A stretch of DNA of 64,000 nt from Amaurobius ferox. Its lineage: Eukaryota > Arthropoda > Arachnida > Araneae > Amaurobiidae. The stretch spans positions 114,697,065 through 114,761,064 of the forward strand of contig OX578142.1 of assembly GCA_951213105.1 (NCBI GenBank). Reading direction: 5' to 3'. Every line of letters starts with the position of its first letter. Position 1 is the stretch's first letter. This document shows, one piece after another, positions 1 through 13,300 of this stretch. The notes under the pieces were generated by a model. The model was not told the origin of the DNA, did not search any database, and worked only from the letters and a program-made list of their open reading frames with translations. Both the position numbers and the translations under genes were made by a program.

Positions 1-440
1 TTATAGATCACCTGGAAATTTCTGGAGGGTCTGGAAAGTCTTTTTGATCCTCTCCCCATTTTGGCCACTCCCGGGAAAGAAATAGAAATTCTGGCACTTT
101 AAGTCTCTTTAAATTGTGTATATCCTTGTCTAGTACTAGATAGTCTGGACAGTCTAGGATGGTATTTCTAAAAATCTCTGTTTTTTCCGCAGCAGGGGGG
201 GACCGTAAATCCGGTTTTGTTCGGCTCTGTGTCCATATGTGCAAAGATTCAGTCTTCTTAGGTCACCGAAAGGGTTTCTGGAGGGTCTGGAAAGACTTCT
301 AAAAATACATATTCTTCGCCCCCGAAGGGGAAATCGAAAACATTCTCAGTTAGGTTTTCTCCTTTGATTGGTGCTAAAAGAGTTTAAGAGAGAAATTCAC
401 CCTTTTAGTTCTCTGGGTGGTTTCTGGGGGTCTGGAAAGA
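1..440. repeat. Interspersed repeat with GGAGGGTCTGG modules, copy 1
   Basis: The core TCTGGAGGGTCTGGAAAG occurs near positions 21 and 276 and, slightly changed, near 421. After the second core comes an A-rich stretch and a short GC palindrome, CCCCGAAGGGG, near 320. The same order of modules (core, AAAACACATA-like stretch, CCC/GGG block, AAATCGAAA) recurs at 35870-36060. On the minus strand the modules read as repeated 'FPDPPE' phrases, but the open frames are short and I see no recognisable domain, so I treat this as a dispersed repeat and not as a gene. The left edge is cut by the window. Confidence 0.6.
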
Positions 441-973
441 CAAAACACGTTAAGTATTTATAAATTTTTAATCAATTCGAGGCATTCCCAGATTAGAAAT
501 TTCCAGAGTATCCCGGTAGTAGACACGGTAATGATGAAAGATTTTTAGTACGCTGCTTGAAAAAAAAGAAAAGAAATGGTACATTGTCAGTGAATTGATT
601 CGAGATTTTGCCCTAAAGCGTACCCATTGGCAGTGATTATAGAAAAAATAGTATGCTACATATAAAACATCCATAAAAAATTTTCAATGCCCTAAAGGCA
701 TGATGGGATTCTATTTTATAAAAATATAGCATCCATAAACAACCTACTGGACTTCGTAGTGATGTTTATTGAGTTCTATAGAACTGTATTTTCTGCAAGA
801 GAATTCACATCGGCTCTATGTTTTTCTATGTTACGAATGGTTATTTTATTGATTTTATAAATGCTTTAAATCTCATTTCAATAGTAAAGTAAATTTTTTA
901 TACTCACTTTTTCGGTACAAATTCTTCAAAATTAAGATGGGAATTGTTAGGTTTATATCGTATAAGAAATTTT

Positions 974-974
<1 letters not shown>
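441..974. other. AT-rich stretch, nothing recognised
   Basis: AT-rich sequence with short homopolymer runs. No splice-bounded open frame, RNA gene or repeat boundary is visible. Confidence 0.5.

Positions 975-1020
<46 letters not shown>
975..1020. repeat. (AT)n microsatellite
   Basis: Uninterrupted alternating A and T for about 45 bases. Confidence 0.95.
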
Positions 1021-1022
<2 letters not shown>

Positions 1023-1230
1023 AAAAAAAGGTTTGAAGATCCAATGAAAGAAAAGTGAGACGCTGTAACACGAAAATTCAACTATCTAACAGGCTTACGA
1101 AATAAAAGTATAAATCAACAAATCTTCAAGCAAATCAATTAAATTAATTTTGTTTTGGCATTCCTATTTACGCAATTTTTACATTTGCATAATTGCAAAG
1201 TTTTCATAATTTTTAAAGTTTGCTACGGTA

Positions 1231-1236
<6 letters not shown>

Positions 1237-1300
<64 letters not shown>
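1237..1300. repeat. (AT)n microsatellite
   Basis: Alternating AT with one interruption, ACATACAT, near 1265. Long tyrosine/isoleucine open frames across it are artefacts of the repeat. Confidence 0.95.
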
Positions 1301-1304
<4 letters not shown>

Positions 1305-1390
1305 GAAGATTTTTATGATTACTTGTAATATATATACCCGAGAAATACCAATGAAAATTGCTTGTAAACTATATTGCTTGTAAACGTGTG

Positions 1391-1391
<1 letters not shown>

Positions 1392-1466
<75 letters not shown>
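1392..1466. repeat. (AT)n microsatellite
   Basis: About 75 bases of pure alternating AT, followed by degenerate TA-rich sequence to about 1480. Confidence 0.95.
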
Positions 1467-1472
<6 letters not shown>

Positions 1473-1479
1473 ATATATT

Positions 1480-2071
1480 TTATAACAAAGAGAAAAAAAT
1501 CTGTCCAGCACATTAATTTTTCCAAAATTGAAGAAATAGCAATATTCTGAGGGATACAAAAAATAACACTTCATTATGAATCGATTTGCTAGAAATCAAT
1601 AGGCTTATTGTTGTGACCGATAAAAATAAGCATACAAACTTTCCTGGAAATCACTCGATTCCTCCGACTGATATGAATCTTTCTGTGGGACAGCAAAAAA
1701 TATTTCAAATATCTTGAAAGCGGCTCGTGATAACTCTTAAATTATCCATCAATTTGATGATAATGATTAGATTTAAATTCAGGATTTCTCCCATTTTAGA
1801 TTAAAAAGTGGCGATACCCGTTTCCTGAAAAATAAAAAATGCAAAAAAAAATTGAGGACCTTTCTCCCAAATATTAATAGGCGTATTACGTTAACTGATT
1901 GAAATAATACCACCAGATATGAAAATTTGACAATCTCAGTATGTTTTCTGGCCTTTGACTTGCTATATTCCAGATTATGTATATTCCAGACTATGTTCGA
2001 AATGCATCGTTTCTTCAGATTCAAAGACGTAAAGTAATGGAAATGTGAAAATCTAAATCTAAATATATATA
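1480..2071. other. AT-rich stretch, nothing recognised
   Basis: No gene signal seen. A 100-codon minus-strand open frame at 1779-2081 is phenylalanine- and lysine-rich with no domain, and I regard it as chance. Confidence 0.5.
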
Positions 2072-2080
2072 TAAGAAACA

Positions 2081-2175
<95 letters not shown>

Positions 2176-2183
2176 GTTTCTTA
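2072..2183. repeat. (TA)n tract enclosed by a perfect 13-bp inverted repeat
   Basis: TAAGAAACATTAT at 2072-2084 is the exact reverse complement of ATAATGTTTCTTA at 2171-2183. The whole space between them is alternating TA, itself self-complementary. The 112-bp unit is therefore almost fully palindromic and could extrude as a cruciform. It may be a palindromic mobile element whose loop was replaced by TA expansion, or simply a TA tract that arose inside a palindrome. Confidence 0.85.
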
Positions 2184-2966
2184 GAGTCGAAATTTTTAAC
2201 CGACTCTTCAGTCCGACATGAAACTTTCTGAAGTAAAAAGCGTTTGATGTACTTTTTCTGTCGAATGTTTGCTAAGTGTGCTTCTATAACTTTGCTTCTA
2301 TCACGAGTATAATCTAGTATTCTATATATTAATTGGAACAGTTTTGCTCTTTTCCCCCTTTACACAATTCTTCCAATATCTGCACACCACGCGTGAAACT
2401 TTTAAGAAATTTCTTCGAGACATAGCCTCTTTCATCGATGAAAATTCTGTTCCATTATATGTGGGTCAGAGACGAGGATGCCTTAACTCGAACAACGTTG
2501 CACGCCTACGGCTTAAATAACACTCTCATTGGTCTCATTTACTTCGTGACATCCAATTAAGTGCATCTCATTTTTCGCTTATTTTATTGACCGCTATGGT
2601 CATTGAGCCCTTTTCACTGCAAGGTAATAGAGGTGTTAAGGTCATTATAAACGGCTGATCTTGCTTTTTTTTTTTTTTTTTAATATGACAGATGTTTTCA
2701 TCTGATCCTCATGTGTCAGAAGGTAGATGCTCTATTTAATTTTCTGAATATGTGATATTTCATTTATCGTAAAACTGGTTGTTTTAGATTGGGATGTTTC
2801 TGATAATTTTTAATAAACATTTGTTTTATTTACTAAGGGAGCGACTGTTTTTAAGCTTGCTGCACAGGCGGCAATTAAAAGTACCAGACTATTTTTAAAA
2901 CTTGTATAATTTCCTTCTATGTACATTTCTAGCATTGTAGTAGTTAGCAGTATTTCAATAGCAGGA
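2184..2966. other. AT-rich stretch with a poly-T run
   Basis: Contains a T run at about 2665-2681 and no supported gene. Slightly higher GC near 2450-2530 shows no splice-bounded frame. Confidence 0.45.
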
Positions 2967-2967
2967 C

Positions 2968-3006
<39 letters not shown>

Positions 3007-3108
3007 TATATATATACACACATGTGTACACACACACACTCACATATATATATATGTGTATATATATATATATACACACATGTGTACAAACACACACACA
3101 CACATATA

Positions 3109-3178
<70 letters not shown>
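2968..3178. repeat. Compound (TA)n/(CA)n microsatellite
   Basis: TA runs alternate with ACACAC, ACATGTGTAC and CACACTCACA blocks, then end in about 65 bases of pure TA. The two similar ACACATGTGTACA blocks (near 3018 and 3078) suggest that a roughly 60-bp internal segment duplicated. Open frames on both strands are artefacts. Confidence 0.95.
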
Positions 3179-3181
<3 letters not shown>

Positions 3182-4003
3182 CAAATACACCACGTAATAA
3201 TTTTACAAATGCATTATTTATCCTTGATTGGATAACTTATTTTTGTGAGTTTCACCCATTCTTCTCACCTAACTTACTACTAGGTCTGAGTCTGATACTG
3301 TTTACTATTTTTGAAAGACTACTTTCCACTTGTCCTGAGTCATATACTGATTACTATTTTTGAAAGTCTTCATACAAAATATTTTTCGTTCAAGTGTATT
3401 CATTCTGGTGTCCACTCGCTTTGACCAAGAGATAGATGCAAAATGCTCTGTCGAATGTTCCTCTGCAAATGTGTCGACTCGCACGTAGTGGCTGTGCCTG
3501 TGATTTAATATTTCTGTTTTTTATATTTCTGCTGTATAATTCACTTGGTTTTTATTATTTCTCTTTCAACTAGCCAGTAGACAGTTCCAATGGTGTCCAT
3601 AGTTAAATACTATTGCCATTGTCAGAAACTGGTTATTCTATCGGTTTTAATTCGAATTATATGGCTGTCCTGACGAGAAAACAATTTCGAACTAAACGCA
3701 ATTTTTTGTGTAGTTTCAATTGATTGGTCTTCATGTCTTGATCTTTAATATTGAGCTAATTATTATTGCCTTTTCTCATTTTTGCAGTGTCTGCCTTTTC
3801 ATTTTTTATATATGTATATACCTTTTTAATTGCGATTTATATATACTAATATTCCCCTTATCCCTTTTCGATTACAGTGATAAGTTACCTTCTATTTTTA
3901 TCCTTAGTCTTGGTCTATAGTTACTTATTTGTAACAGATATGCTAGAGATGGGGTTTTTTGTACTTACTGCAGTTTATGCATAGTTTTCGATTAAAAATT
4001 TCA
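3179..4003. other. AT-rich stretch, nothing recognised
   Basis: A local repeat, CTGA(G/T)TCATA..CTG-TTACTATTTTTGAAAG, appears twice at about 3285-3316 and 3337-3368. No gene is supported. Confidence 0.45.

Positions 4004-4005
<2 letters not shown>

Positions 4006-4044
<39 letters not shown>
4006..4044. repeat. (TA)n microsatellite
   Basis: About 39 bases of alternating TA. Confidence 0.95.
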
Positions 4045-4047
<3 letters not shown>

Positions 4048-7000
4048 GGTTTACAAAAGGTATAAAATTAAATTCTCGAAACAGATGACTATTCAATTAA
4101 TAGTTGGAATCCAACACTCCATTTCTATATTTTGTATGTACTCTGACAAAAAATATGGTAAATGAAACCCTGCATGGGTAACATTGCTGTGATTTGGTTT
4201 CTATCATTGTTAAATGTCCACAGTATAACATTTTAATAGTTTGTAGATATTATGTTGCTCTAAACACTTGATGCACTTAAAATGCATGATAGACATAAAA
4301 ATAAAAACTCAATATAAATAAATGTCTGCTTTATTTAAGAAAATATTAGAAAGTTATAATGAAAACTGTTAGAGAATAAATATTTCTTCGCATAACTTAT
4401 ACACAATAAACATATTTAACCAATCAGTAAACACTTATTTGCCCGCTGATTCAACAGACCACGCAATTTTTTCAATATAAGTGGAGATCTCTGGAGCAGA
4501 GCTTGAAGCAGCTGATTCATCGGCCTGATAGTAAGTCCGGCACTGCTTGGTGGGGATTATGTATACACTTTTCCCTAAAATCTTTTATAGGAGCTTTGGG
4601 GAAAACTTGCTTTATGTGTGTGCAATTTTAAGACACAAGGAAGCTTGTCAAAGAATAGAACACATTTTAATCCTAAAATCGTTGTCACGTAGAGATCTCG
4701 TTACGGAAATATTGCTTCTTGAATCTTACATTTTCTTTCAATGATACACATTTCTATAAAATATGATTCTAAAATGCTCTGAAACTTTACAACTTCGTTT
4801 AATCTGCAACAAAAACGCAGAAGAAAATTTCACGCCTGTAAATTTATTTTCTGTAAACAGACGAGAGAACAGAAAACCCCTCAGCCAATACCTTTACGGA
4901 GAAAAATACTTTTGGTAACACAACTTCCCCTCATTTGTTATTCAAACTGCTTACGTTTCATTTACTTGAACTGGCGTAAAAAAGGGTGACTCACTAACTG
5001 CTCACATGAACTTGGTAATCAGCGAAACGCGGCTTTTAGTCGGTATTTGCTCGATGAATTATGAAGAGCAATAAAACTGTCCGTCGTGCAGTTTCGGAGC
5101 AAACGTTTCGAATCCCTTTTCTCTGCTTTTCTGCGCTTTAAAGTTTTGTTTTTTCAACATTTATTAGTTGATATCTTTCCCTCGACTTGGATAAGAATTG
5201 TTTGTAAATGGATTATGTGTTTTGCGAACTTGAAAACAAGTGTCTTGGAGCGTAAAAGTTGAGTTGTCTTCCAGGGAACTTTGAGTTCCTTCATTTATAT
5301 GCGGAGTTGAAATGGATGAGTAATGAGCAGTCAAATACGTTTAACTATCCTTTTCTGTTTGTAACGTTATCCATACGATTTAAAAGAATATTTTATAACA
5401 TTTTATAAATATCAGTTTTAATATAAAGCGGTGTCATTTATTTTTGCACAACGTTTATTCCTAGCAATACGATTGTCACGTAAATACATAAAAACGTGGC
5501 AAATACAGCAACGTACGAACTTGCCAACTGGTTTCAAAGGCAAACAGCCTTCTTCAGGACCGATAAGAAGCGCGATTTCAGCTACTCAAGTCGGCAACTG
5601 GCCAGTTTTTGTATGTATTCTGTATTTATGAAGTTTTATGCATTTATTGTGTTATTTTCAGCAGCTTTTGAGCAATTATTTGAATAGGAATATCAGTTTC
5701 ATTTAGATCTAGAGTTGAAGTAAATTCCGGTATAAACATTGACACACAAATCGTTACGGCAAAAGGTCAATTTTAGGAAAGCGGCAGCCTTCCACTCAGC
5801 CAAGTCGTTATGTCTGAATCAGTAACTGGAAAGTGTGTTATACTTGACGAAACAAACCCCGATTTTCAGGGGTCTGTATAACAACCCCAAAAATAGTTGA
5901 ATATTTTATTCTTTTTTTCCCTGTAATGCCCTCACAAAGCTGAGTAAAGAAAAAAAATTACAATTTCTGCAATAGTAGTCGAGAAGAAAGACCTACAGCC
6001 TACACTACTGAATTGATTTTAATCAATGGTAGTTCATTTTGCGTGTTTTGGTGAGAAGCACATACATTTTATACTTCTAGATAACTTAATAAAACAAAAA
6101 CATAACTTTTATTTAGAATTTCAAAATTTGAGGAAACATGTAAATATGGTGCTTAGTGATAAGGTGAAATTTACAATGCTATATCATGTTGCGTAATCAC
6201 GTTGATAAATATTTCTACAAAAAGTAGTGAAATCTCACAAAAACACTACTTTATTGCTGTCGAAGTCAATGGATATACGACTAAAAGGCACTTCTTGAAG
6301 GAGGGTCAATTTAGTAAATATTTATCCTTGCTTAGTACTCTGAATATTTAAACAATTTTTAAAAATTAATTTTAAAGGAAGGATAATGAATAAAAGTGTT
6401 TGTCCCTCCAAAGAATTTTTTTTCATTTGGACTTCTTTTAAATAAGTTTGCCCTGCCTGAGACATTGAAAGCCTGCAGTTAAATTTTATTTCAGCATTTA
6501 TTCATATAGATACAAATAATTTTTATGTAACTCTAGGTAACGCCCCATCCCCAGAGTACATTTTCCATTTTAAGCATCACTTTTACTAAACTTCATGGGA
6601 ATACACAGTAAAGCGTGAATTACTCTTTTCTGCGTTTCCCATGCTCTTTCTCAGTACTTGTTACTGCGGCACTCGCATTGTGACACACGAAATTTGCATT
6701 GAGCAGTGCATAAAATACACATTTTGCGTTCCCAGAGTCGCATGTGCAAACTCCGTAACTGCCATGCCAGATCCGAGGACTGTACAACTTTTAGAGATGC
6801 AACGCTATTGTCTATTAAAAGTAGACTCTTACTTGTGTCACGATTTACATACAGCTTCAAGTGCGTGTCTCATTAGTCAGCCTTGCCGTCTTCTAACACC
6901 TCTACAGTCTCGGGAGCGCGTAAGAAGGAAATAAGAATAGATTTTGCTTTTACGATTCGGAGATGTAAGAAAAGTGACTTGGTGTTGTATATTTTGGGAT

Positions 7001-8615
7001 ACAAATGAGCGATTAGTTTCGGTATGGGTCGTAAATGGTGTTTGTCCGGATCCTCACTTTTCTTAAAATTAGTTTTAATGATTCGTATCATGTCTTCATT
7101 AGGATCTCCTACCGCACACGTTGCTGGAGCAGGGATTATTTATTTTATTGTTTATATCTACTATTTTTTTACAGTAAGAAAAAACTAATCACTGTAAAAT
7201 TAAATAATAATGCGAATCATAAGTAACAAAAGAAACATTCACGAAGGTAAAACAGGATATAGGGGAGACAGAGAAGCTACAAAGTAAAAACTAAATTATA
7301 TCTCATGTCAACAGCAGTAAAAATAAAACTGTAATGCAATAATATGTTGAATTAGCTTTGCTATGGAACCAATATTTTTTATTTCCACGTCCGGTTCAAA
7401 ATAATTCTTAAAGCCCATATTTCACAGATAGAGTTTAAGTGTTGACTAATGTGTATTAAGCATCGAATTCCAAAATTCATATGATTTTAAGAAACAAGTA
7501 TGCAAAATACAAAAAAAAAAAACTTAATCGTTAATATAATGTGCTCCTAAATTTTTTGTTTTATTTCAATTTTTACATACGAAAAAAAAATGATACGAAT
7601 ATGCTAATATTTTTATTGAAATTGGTAAGAGAAGACTAATTACCTGAGAACTGATTGAAATTTTCTTCAATAATTTTACACCGGTATCGTATTAATTAAA
7701 AATATACTGACTCTAATATCTGACTATTGCTTTAATCCAAATAGTTAGAGTATATGTACTTTTCCTTACTAGAGGATAAGTACTTTTCCATTCAACATAT
7801 TAATTAAATTTTAATGAAATATTATAGGATAATCCTCTTATAGGAATTCTCATTAACGACAGAATATTGGTAAGCATCCATTAAAAGTTTTCATCTCTAT
7901 GGAATCCAGTCAGTCATAGAATTGGTACTTAATGTAACTAGAAATATTTTTTTATCCTATTTAATACTGTTTCCCTTCTTAACACATAAACAGTATCCCA
8001 ATTAAACTTGATTCAATTATACGCCCTACTGGTTGTTAGTCTGGCTAAACGACTTCGCAATTAAATGATTTGCGCTTGGAATCTCTGGTTTCTCAATCTC
8101 GTAGTTTGCTTCTGCGAATGCGTTGATAGTTCTTTAAAAGAAACTTTTCCTAAATGAGACAAAAGCATTTTGTTAGCATGTCTTAATAAAATCTTAATAA
8201 TTGTTTAATTATACCTGAGTGTTTATTGCATTTGGATTGCACTGGTTCGTTTGGAGAGTTTTATTCCGGGACAAGATTTAATTAGTTTGACAGGTAATTA
8301 TGCTTTCGTAATTCTTAGTACTATTTAAACTAGTTACTATACATTTCAAGTACTTTGTCTTTCATGAATTAAATTATTATTACTGCAGACACGTATACGC
8401 TATTGTTAATAATCTATTTTTAGATCCCCTACAATGCATAGTATATTTATTTAGTTGTAATATTTATTTATTCAATTTACGTGGCAACTGCAGATAAAAT
8501 CTAGTTACAGTAACTATACAAGCATAAAAAGAACAAAGCATAAAATACAATAATACTAAGTGACTACTATATGTGAAGGGAAAGTATTGCAGAGGTAAAA
8601 AATCCAACTTTCAGA
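4045..8615. other. Long AT-rich stretch without a supported gene
   Basis: Nearly 4.6 kb in which no open frame exceeds about 100 codons. The only patch of raised GC (5495-5600) carries, on the minus strand, a CCTGAAGAAGGCTGTTTGCC phrase. It resembles the 'CTGATGAAGG...' tails of invertebrate dispersed repeats more than an exon, and overlapping open frames in two phases argue against coding. A 97-codon frame at 6641-6934 has no recognisable domain and no clean splice sites. Confidence 0.45.
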
Positions 8616-8619
8616 TTTT

Positions 8620-8990
8620 GATTTATTTTGAATCTACGCGCTTTGAGCGTATATATCTCTCGAGCAAATTGAATGAAATTTGGTATGTTTATTTCAACCC
8701 ATAAACGTCAAAGGCAATGACCCCATGACTTTTGGGGTGGTAGGACCAGAGGAGGACTCAATCTTTTCAACAGTTTATTTTAAAAAAATCGATAAAAAAT
8801 TAATTGCGTTAAGAAATGCCACACACGTAGTAATTTTTTTTTATTTCATTAACTACGTCATTTACAGGACGTTAACGTGTGACGTTCTCAAGATATTGCA
8901 ATATTTCAAAGCTGTAATTTGTGGTTCACTTTTCCTAAATATCGAAATTTGTTAATTTGTAATGAAAATCATGTGCTGGATATATCAGGT
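8620..8990 (+). repeat. Dispersed repeat fragment ('AATTTGGTATG' and 'GAGATATTGCA' type)
   Basis: Contains GAATGAAATTTGGTATG (near 8669) and GACGTTCTCAAGATATTGCA (near 8881). The second half is similar to 47220-47240 (CCGTTCTCGAGATATTGCAC). The end (8935-8990, TCGAAATTTGTTAATTTG) is similar to 23585-23645. Short open frames inside it are not convincing genes. Confidence 0.5.
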
Positions 8991-10065
8991 ATTATTCTTT
9001 AATTGCAGCAAATAAGATGCTTAAATTCATGATAATTTAAAATCCTTTATTTCAAGAAAGTTGCATCAGTAAGCAGAAGTAAAATATTATATGGTTTCAT
9101 TGCTGATTAGTAATTTAACTGCATAAAATATGCGTATTCCAACAGAATCCACGTAGGATACTTCATTTGATCTCTTCAGAAACACACGACACCAAATTCC
9201 AGTACCGGATTTTCCCACACTTAGATTACAACCCTAACTGTAGCGATGTTGTATCACCTGTTGAAAAACATACTAACCTGTTAGCTCCCCTTATACCTCA
9301 GTGAATTAGTTAACTCATGCGAAAAGTTAGCCAAACAGGTTGTTTGGATTCCTATTCTGCTATGACACACAGATAATTGGACCCTAGTTGAAAAGAACTA
9401 GGATGTACTAGGGGATGTTATAGCCCAAGGGTAGGGGCGCGATCATCAGGGGGCCGTATCCGACCGGGCGCATCAGGGGGAAGAAAACAATGAAACGCCC
9501 TGACAAGCAGATAATCGAATCCCTCCAATCGGGAAATGGAAGATGTAATGCTTTTTCCAAAGGTTAATTTCCTTTCTCTATTTGGATTCTATGTGGTTTT
9601 CTCCTTTCATTTATTTTTCAAAATCAGAGCGGAAAATATATTTGAATTACTGTCTCGGAAAATAAGGCTTGAGTCTTTCATACGGAGGATTTGTCCTGAT
9701 GCCATTGATGATTTATATTGAGCGAAGTATATAATGTTGGGAGTCGATTCAGTGATACAGGCATTATTATTTTTGGTTTCAAAAAGAAAATATAAAAATG
9801 TAAGATATAAAGTTTGAATATGGTATGGTAATATTGCAAAGACCACAACTTAGATTCGAAGTATAAATCTACTCCGCCTGGACAATTGACGCTCCATTCA
9901 TTGGTCTACTAAAACGATAATCTATTCTTAGATAGTTGAAGATGATCCTCCAGTTCATCTTCTAGATTGATGTGAAACTTCAGATTTGAAATCCCTCCCC
10001 CTCCACATTTCCTCATTTTTTTCTTTTCCACACCTTTTATTAATTTCATGTGGACTCTATTCTTC
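8991..10065. other. AT-rich stretch, nothing recognised
   Basis: A GC-richer patch at 9410-9530 has two short GGGGG runs but no frame, RNA or repeat that I can identify. Confidence 0.4.
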
Positions 10066-10069
10066 GTTA

Positions 10070-10336
10070 ATCTTTGATGGGCTGGTTCTCAGCTCCCAGA
10101 GCAGAGCTAAAACTTGGCATAGAGTTTTATCTCGCGGAACATTTTCTTTCATAAAATGTTCACGTCAATACTTTACGTCGTTACGTTATTTACGTACCTC
10201 AGAGTCCACGGGCTCAATTTCGGTTCCCAGAGCATCCAAAGAGCTGAAACTCAGCACACAGTTTCATCTCGTTAAAATTTTCACGTCATTATGTTACGTT
10301 AATTACGTACGCCATGACTAAGTCCCCCCCCCCCCT
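10070..10336. repeat. Direct duplication of a ~115-bp module plus C tract
   Basis: Two modules follow each other (about 10080-10196 and 10209-10312). Each runs GG(T)TCYCAG..CCCAGAGC, GAGCT(A/G)AAACT, AGTTT(T/C)ATCTCG, TTCACGTCA and TTACGTACC/G in the same order with substitutions and a small indel. A run of about 13 C follows. This is likely a fragment of an internally repetitive transposable element. A 111-codon open frame spans it but has no known domain. Confidence 0.55.
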
Positions 10337-13300
10337 TTATGAATTTTCTTTATTCTCCATGTTCTAACATGTTGATACATGTCGCTGTTACAAAACGTAG
10401 GACTCTTGAAAAATCTCGGTATATTTGAAACCTTACGGATCCATTGAGATAATTCCTGGGATAATTTGCTTGAGTCTCATTTAAACAACTCCGACCCAAC
10501 TGGATTATTTTTGATTGGCCACTAGACCTCTTTACTGTGAACTACTGGGATAATAGTTATTTTATAGTTGAAGTACACCCTACAATATTTTTTAAATATG
10601 TGTGATTGTAAAATTTGCGTGGCTAAATTTGTATCTACCCAGAAGCGAAATTGTCGACATGCGGATTAAGCGGCCGCTTAGTTATTCAACATCAGAGAAG
10701 GACACCCGAATCTTCCAATATTTCTGTTTAATTTGAAATTACGAAAAATAATTGTTTATATTGAAATAAAATAATTAAATAAAAAGTGTAGATCCGTTTA
10801 AAAGCAACTTCGACTTTTAATATAACAGCAACTCCAAGGAAAGTAGTCCAGTTCTCTTTTATTAAATCTGTAAAGATAACTCTCAAAATTAAATTTGAAG
10901 ACTATATGGTTAACAATCTTTATCTGTCAAAATAATGCTGCCAAAGGCCATGCTTAAAGTTTCTAGACGTCTTATGCTAGGAACATGTTGAAGGCTATTT
11001 AGTAGGATTTGAGCTTAATACCCATCTGCGGACATGAGTTTATATAGCATATTTTGTGTCCCATATTTGGACTATAATACATGTTGTTTTCAATCTGGTT
11101 TTTATTTTCATTGTAGGAACTGGGCTTCATGTCTATCATTTTATATTTACTTTCAACAAAATATTGAATCTATGTCTTTATTTATCTATTTCTTTCTTTC
11201 TTTCTTTCTTTTTTTTTTTTGCTTCATGCAAATTATAAACTATGGGTTAAAAGTGTATCATAAGTGCTTAAGTTCATAAAAGTATGTGACATCAATGTGA
11301 CGTCAGCAGACAAAAATATACATGTTACAAAATGTGACGTCAAAGAGGTTTTCGAGGAAAATACTGCTTTGGACCTTCGATCGTGTAAATCTAACTCGTA
11401 TATCCCTATTCTAATTTTTAAAAATTTCAAAATAATTTAGAAAATACAAGGGAAGTATATAAACGTTCTCTCAGCCTTCTATTGACCTTCTTAATTTTCT
11501 ATTCAAAGGTGTAAAAAATATATATTTTATAGCTGTTTTTAGATTTATTTGGATATCTGGTACTCGTATTAATAATTATTACGTATTTTGTTTGAAAAAT
11601 AAGCAGGTAATTCTGGTAGGAACGGATCTATATTATTACCCTTAATTAACTCGACAAGGAATGTGAGAAAACCGTACTAGACAGGGAACATGAGAAAAAC
11701 CTAAGTAACTCGGGATGGTATTCTGAAACAAACCCCAGATTAACTCGGGATAGTATGTTAGAGGGTTAAGATAAAGAAATGTAAAGATAAAGTTACTTTT
11801 GTTTTCTGAAAATACAGATAAACTAAAATATTATTCATAGCCGGTGAACGTTTTATTATCTTCACGTTCATTCATGCATGCATCGATTTCGAGTTCCTTA
11901 GTGATTGAGAAAGAGGTTAAATTTTTTTCACTCTTTAACAGCATCTCCTATTTCATTATTTTATTTTCAAACTGTGTTAGGTGTACTGTTTGTTCTGCGC
12001 AGGCGTTTCTATTCGTCTCAGTAAAATAAGATTTTAATGCATTTGATTTTTCTACGCTGAACGGTCCAATTAACCTGAAATTGGAGCATTGTATTCCTTA
12101 TTTACTCCCTATGCTATGTGTTTAGAAATACTATTTTATAAATGTTTCAATTGTTGGTTCAGCGAAGAGTTTTGTACTTTCTACTACTATTATTTAACTG
12201 TAAAAGAACTTAACTGTATTGCATTCCCGATAAAGAAAACTTCACATTTCGTGTTTTCTTTTATAAATTTTTGGATGCTGTAATTTATTCATGGTTTTAA
12301 AATACAAGTTGTTTTATACGAATGTATTTATATACAAATTTATAAAAGTTAAACCAGTTAAGATAAAGAACACGTTATAATGTTATTAAAACTAAGTATT
12401 ATGATAACTAAATATGGGACTTTTTATTCTACAATACTTCTGGTATTCTTCATCGCAAAAGCGGTCGATTTCTGTTTTTATTGGCGGCATGTATGAACCA
12501 TACAGGGGGATAATTATTAAGGTCCATAACCCACAAATGCCTTATTCTATTTTAACAAGCGATATCTGTCTAGAAACGTTGTCTTTTAAGAAATGCATTT
12601 TTTAAATTTTATTATGCTAGATCCAATACTTTTCGAAATATTGTCTTTTAATTTTTCACTAGATTGTACCATTCACAAAAAATCGACATTTATTAAAGGG
12701 AAGAAATTTACTCAGGGGAGGGGAAAGCGAAAGCTATTAGAAGCAAAAATGCAGATCGCATTGTGAAAAACCGGTTTATGTTTTCTTAAAAAACCCAAAC
12801 CGGCAGAGTAGGGATATGCAACTTTGCACGTTTACGTTTATTCAATCTGATAATTCTCCTAATACCTCTGGAGTCAATGGTGATCCTCTATACATTTGGC
12901 TGAATATTTATGGTTATTCTATAATACAAGTTACAAAAACTGATTTCAATCGAAATGTTGACATATTAGTTACGTATAAGGTGAAATTTGTTTTATTTTG
13001 GAATTGTGGCAATAAATCACAATAGCGCAGGATCTCTATCACCACAGCGATACTTAGTGATACAGAAATAGTTGGTATTAGGAGGTCTAAAATATAAACC
13101 AAAAAAATATGACAGAATTCCTTATTATATTACAAATTTATTGTCATTGTCATTTCAATCACTCTTTTGAAAATGAATATTAAAGATATGTGTTGCATAG
13201 CATTATATCTCAATAATTTATATCGCATAATTTGTGGGCTTTAATTTTTAAAACACATGTTAGTGTACACAGTTTCATACTTGTACTTTTACCGGTATGA

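Noticed and set aside
1179..1574. 131-codon minus-strand open frame
   Set aside because: It consists of tyrosine-isoleucine runs translated from (AT)n microsatellites.
2810..3363. Open frames of 86-127 codons on both strands
   Set aside because: Both are translations of the TA/CA compound microsatellite.
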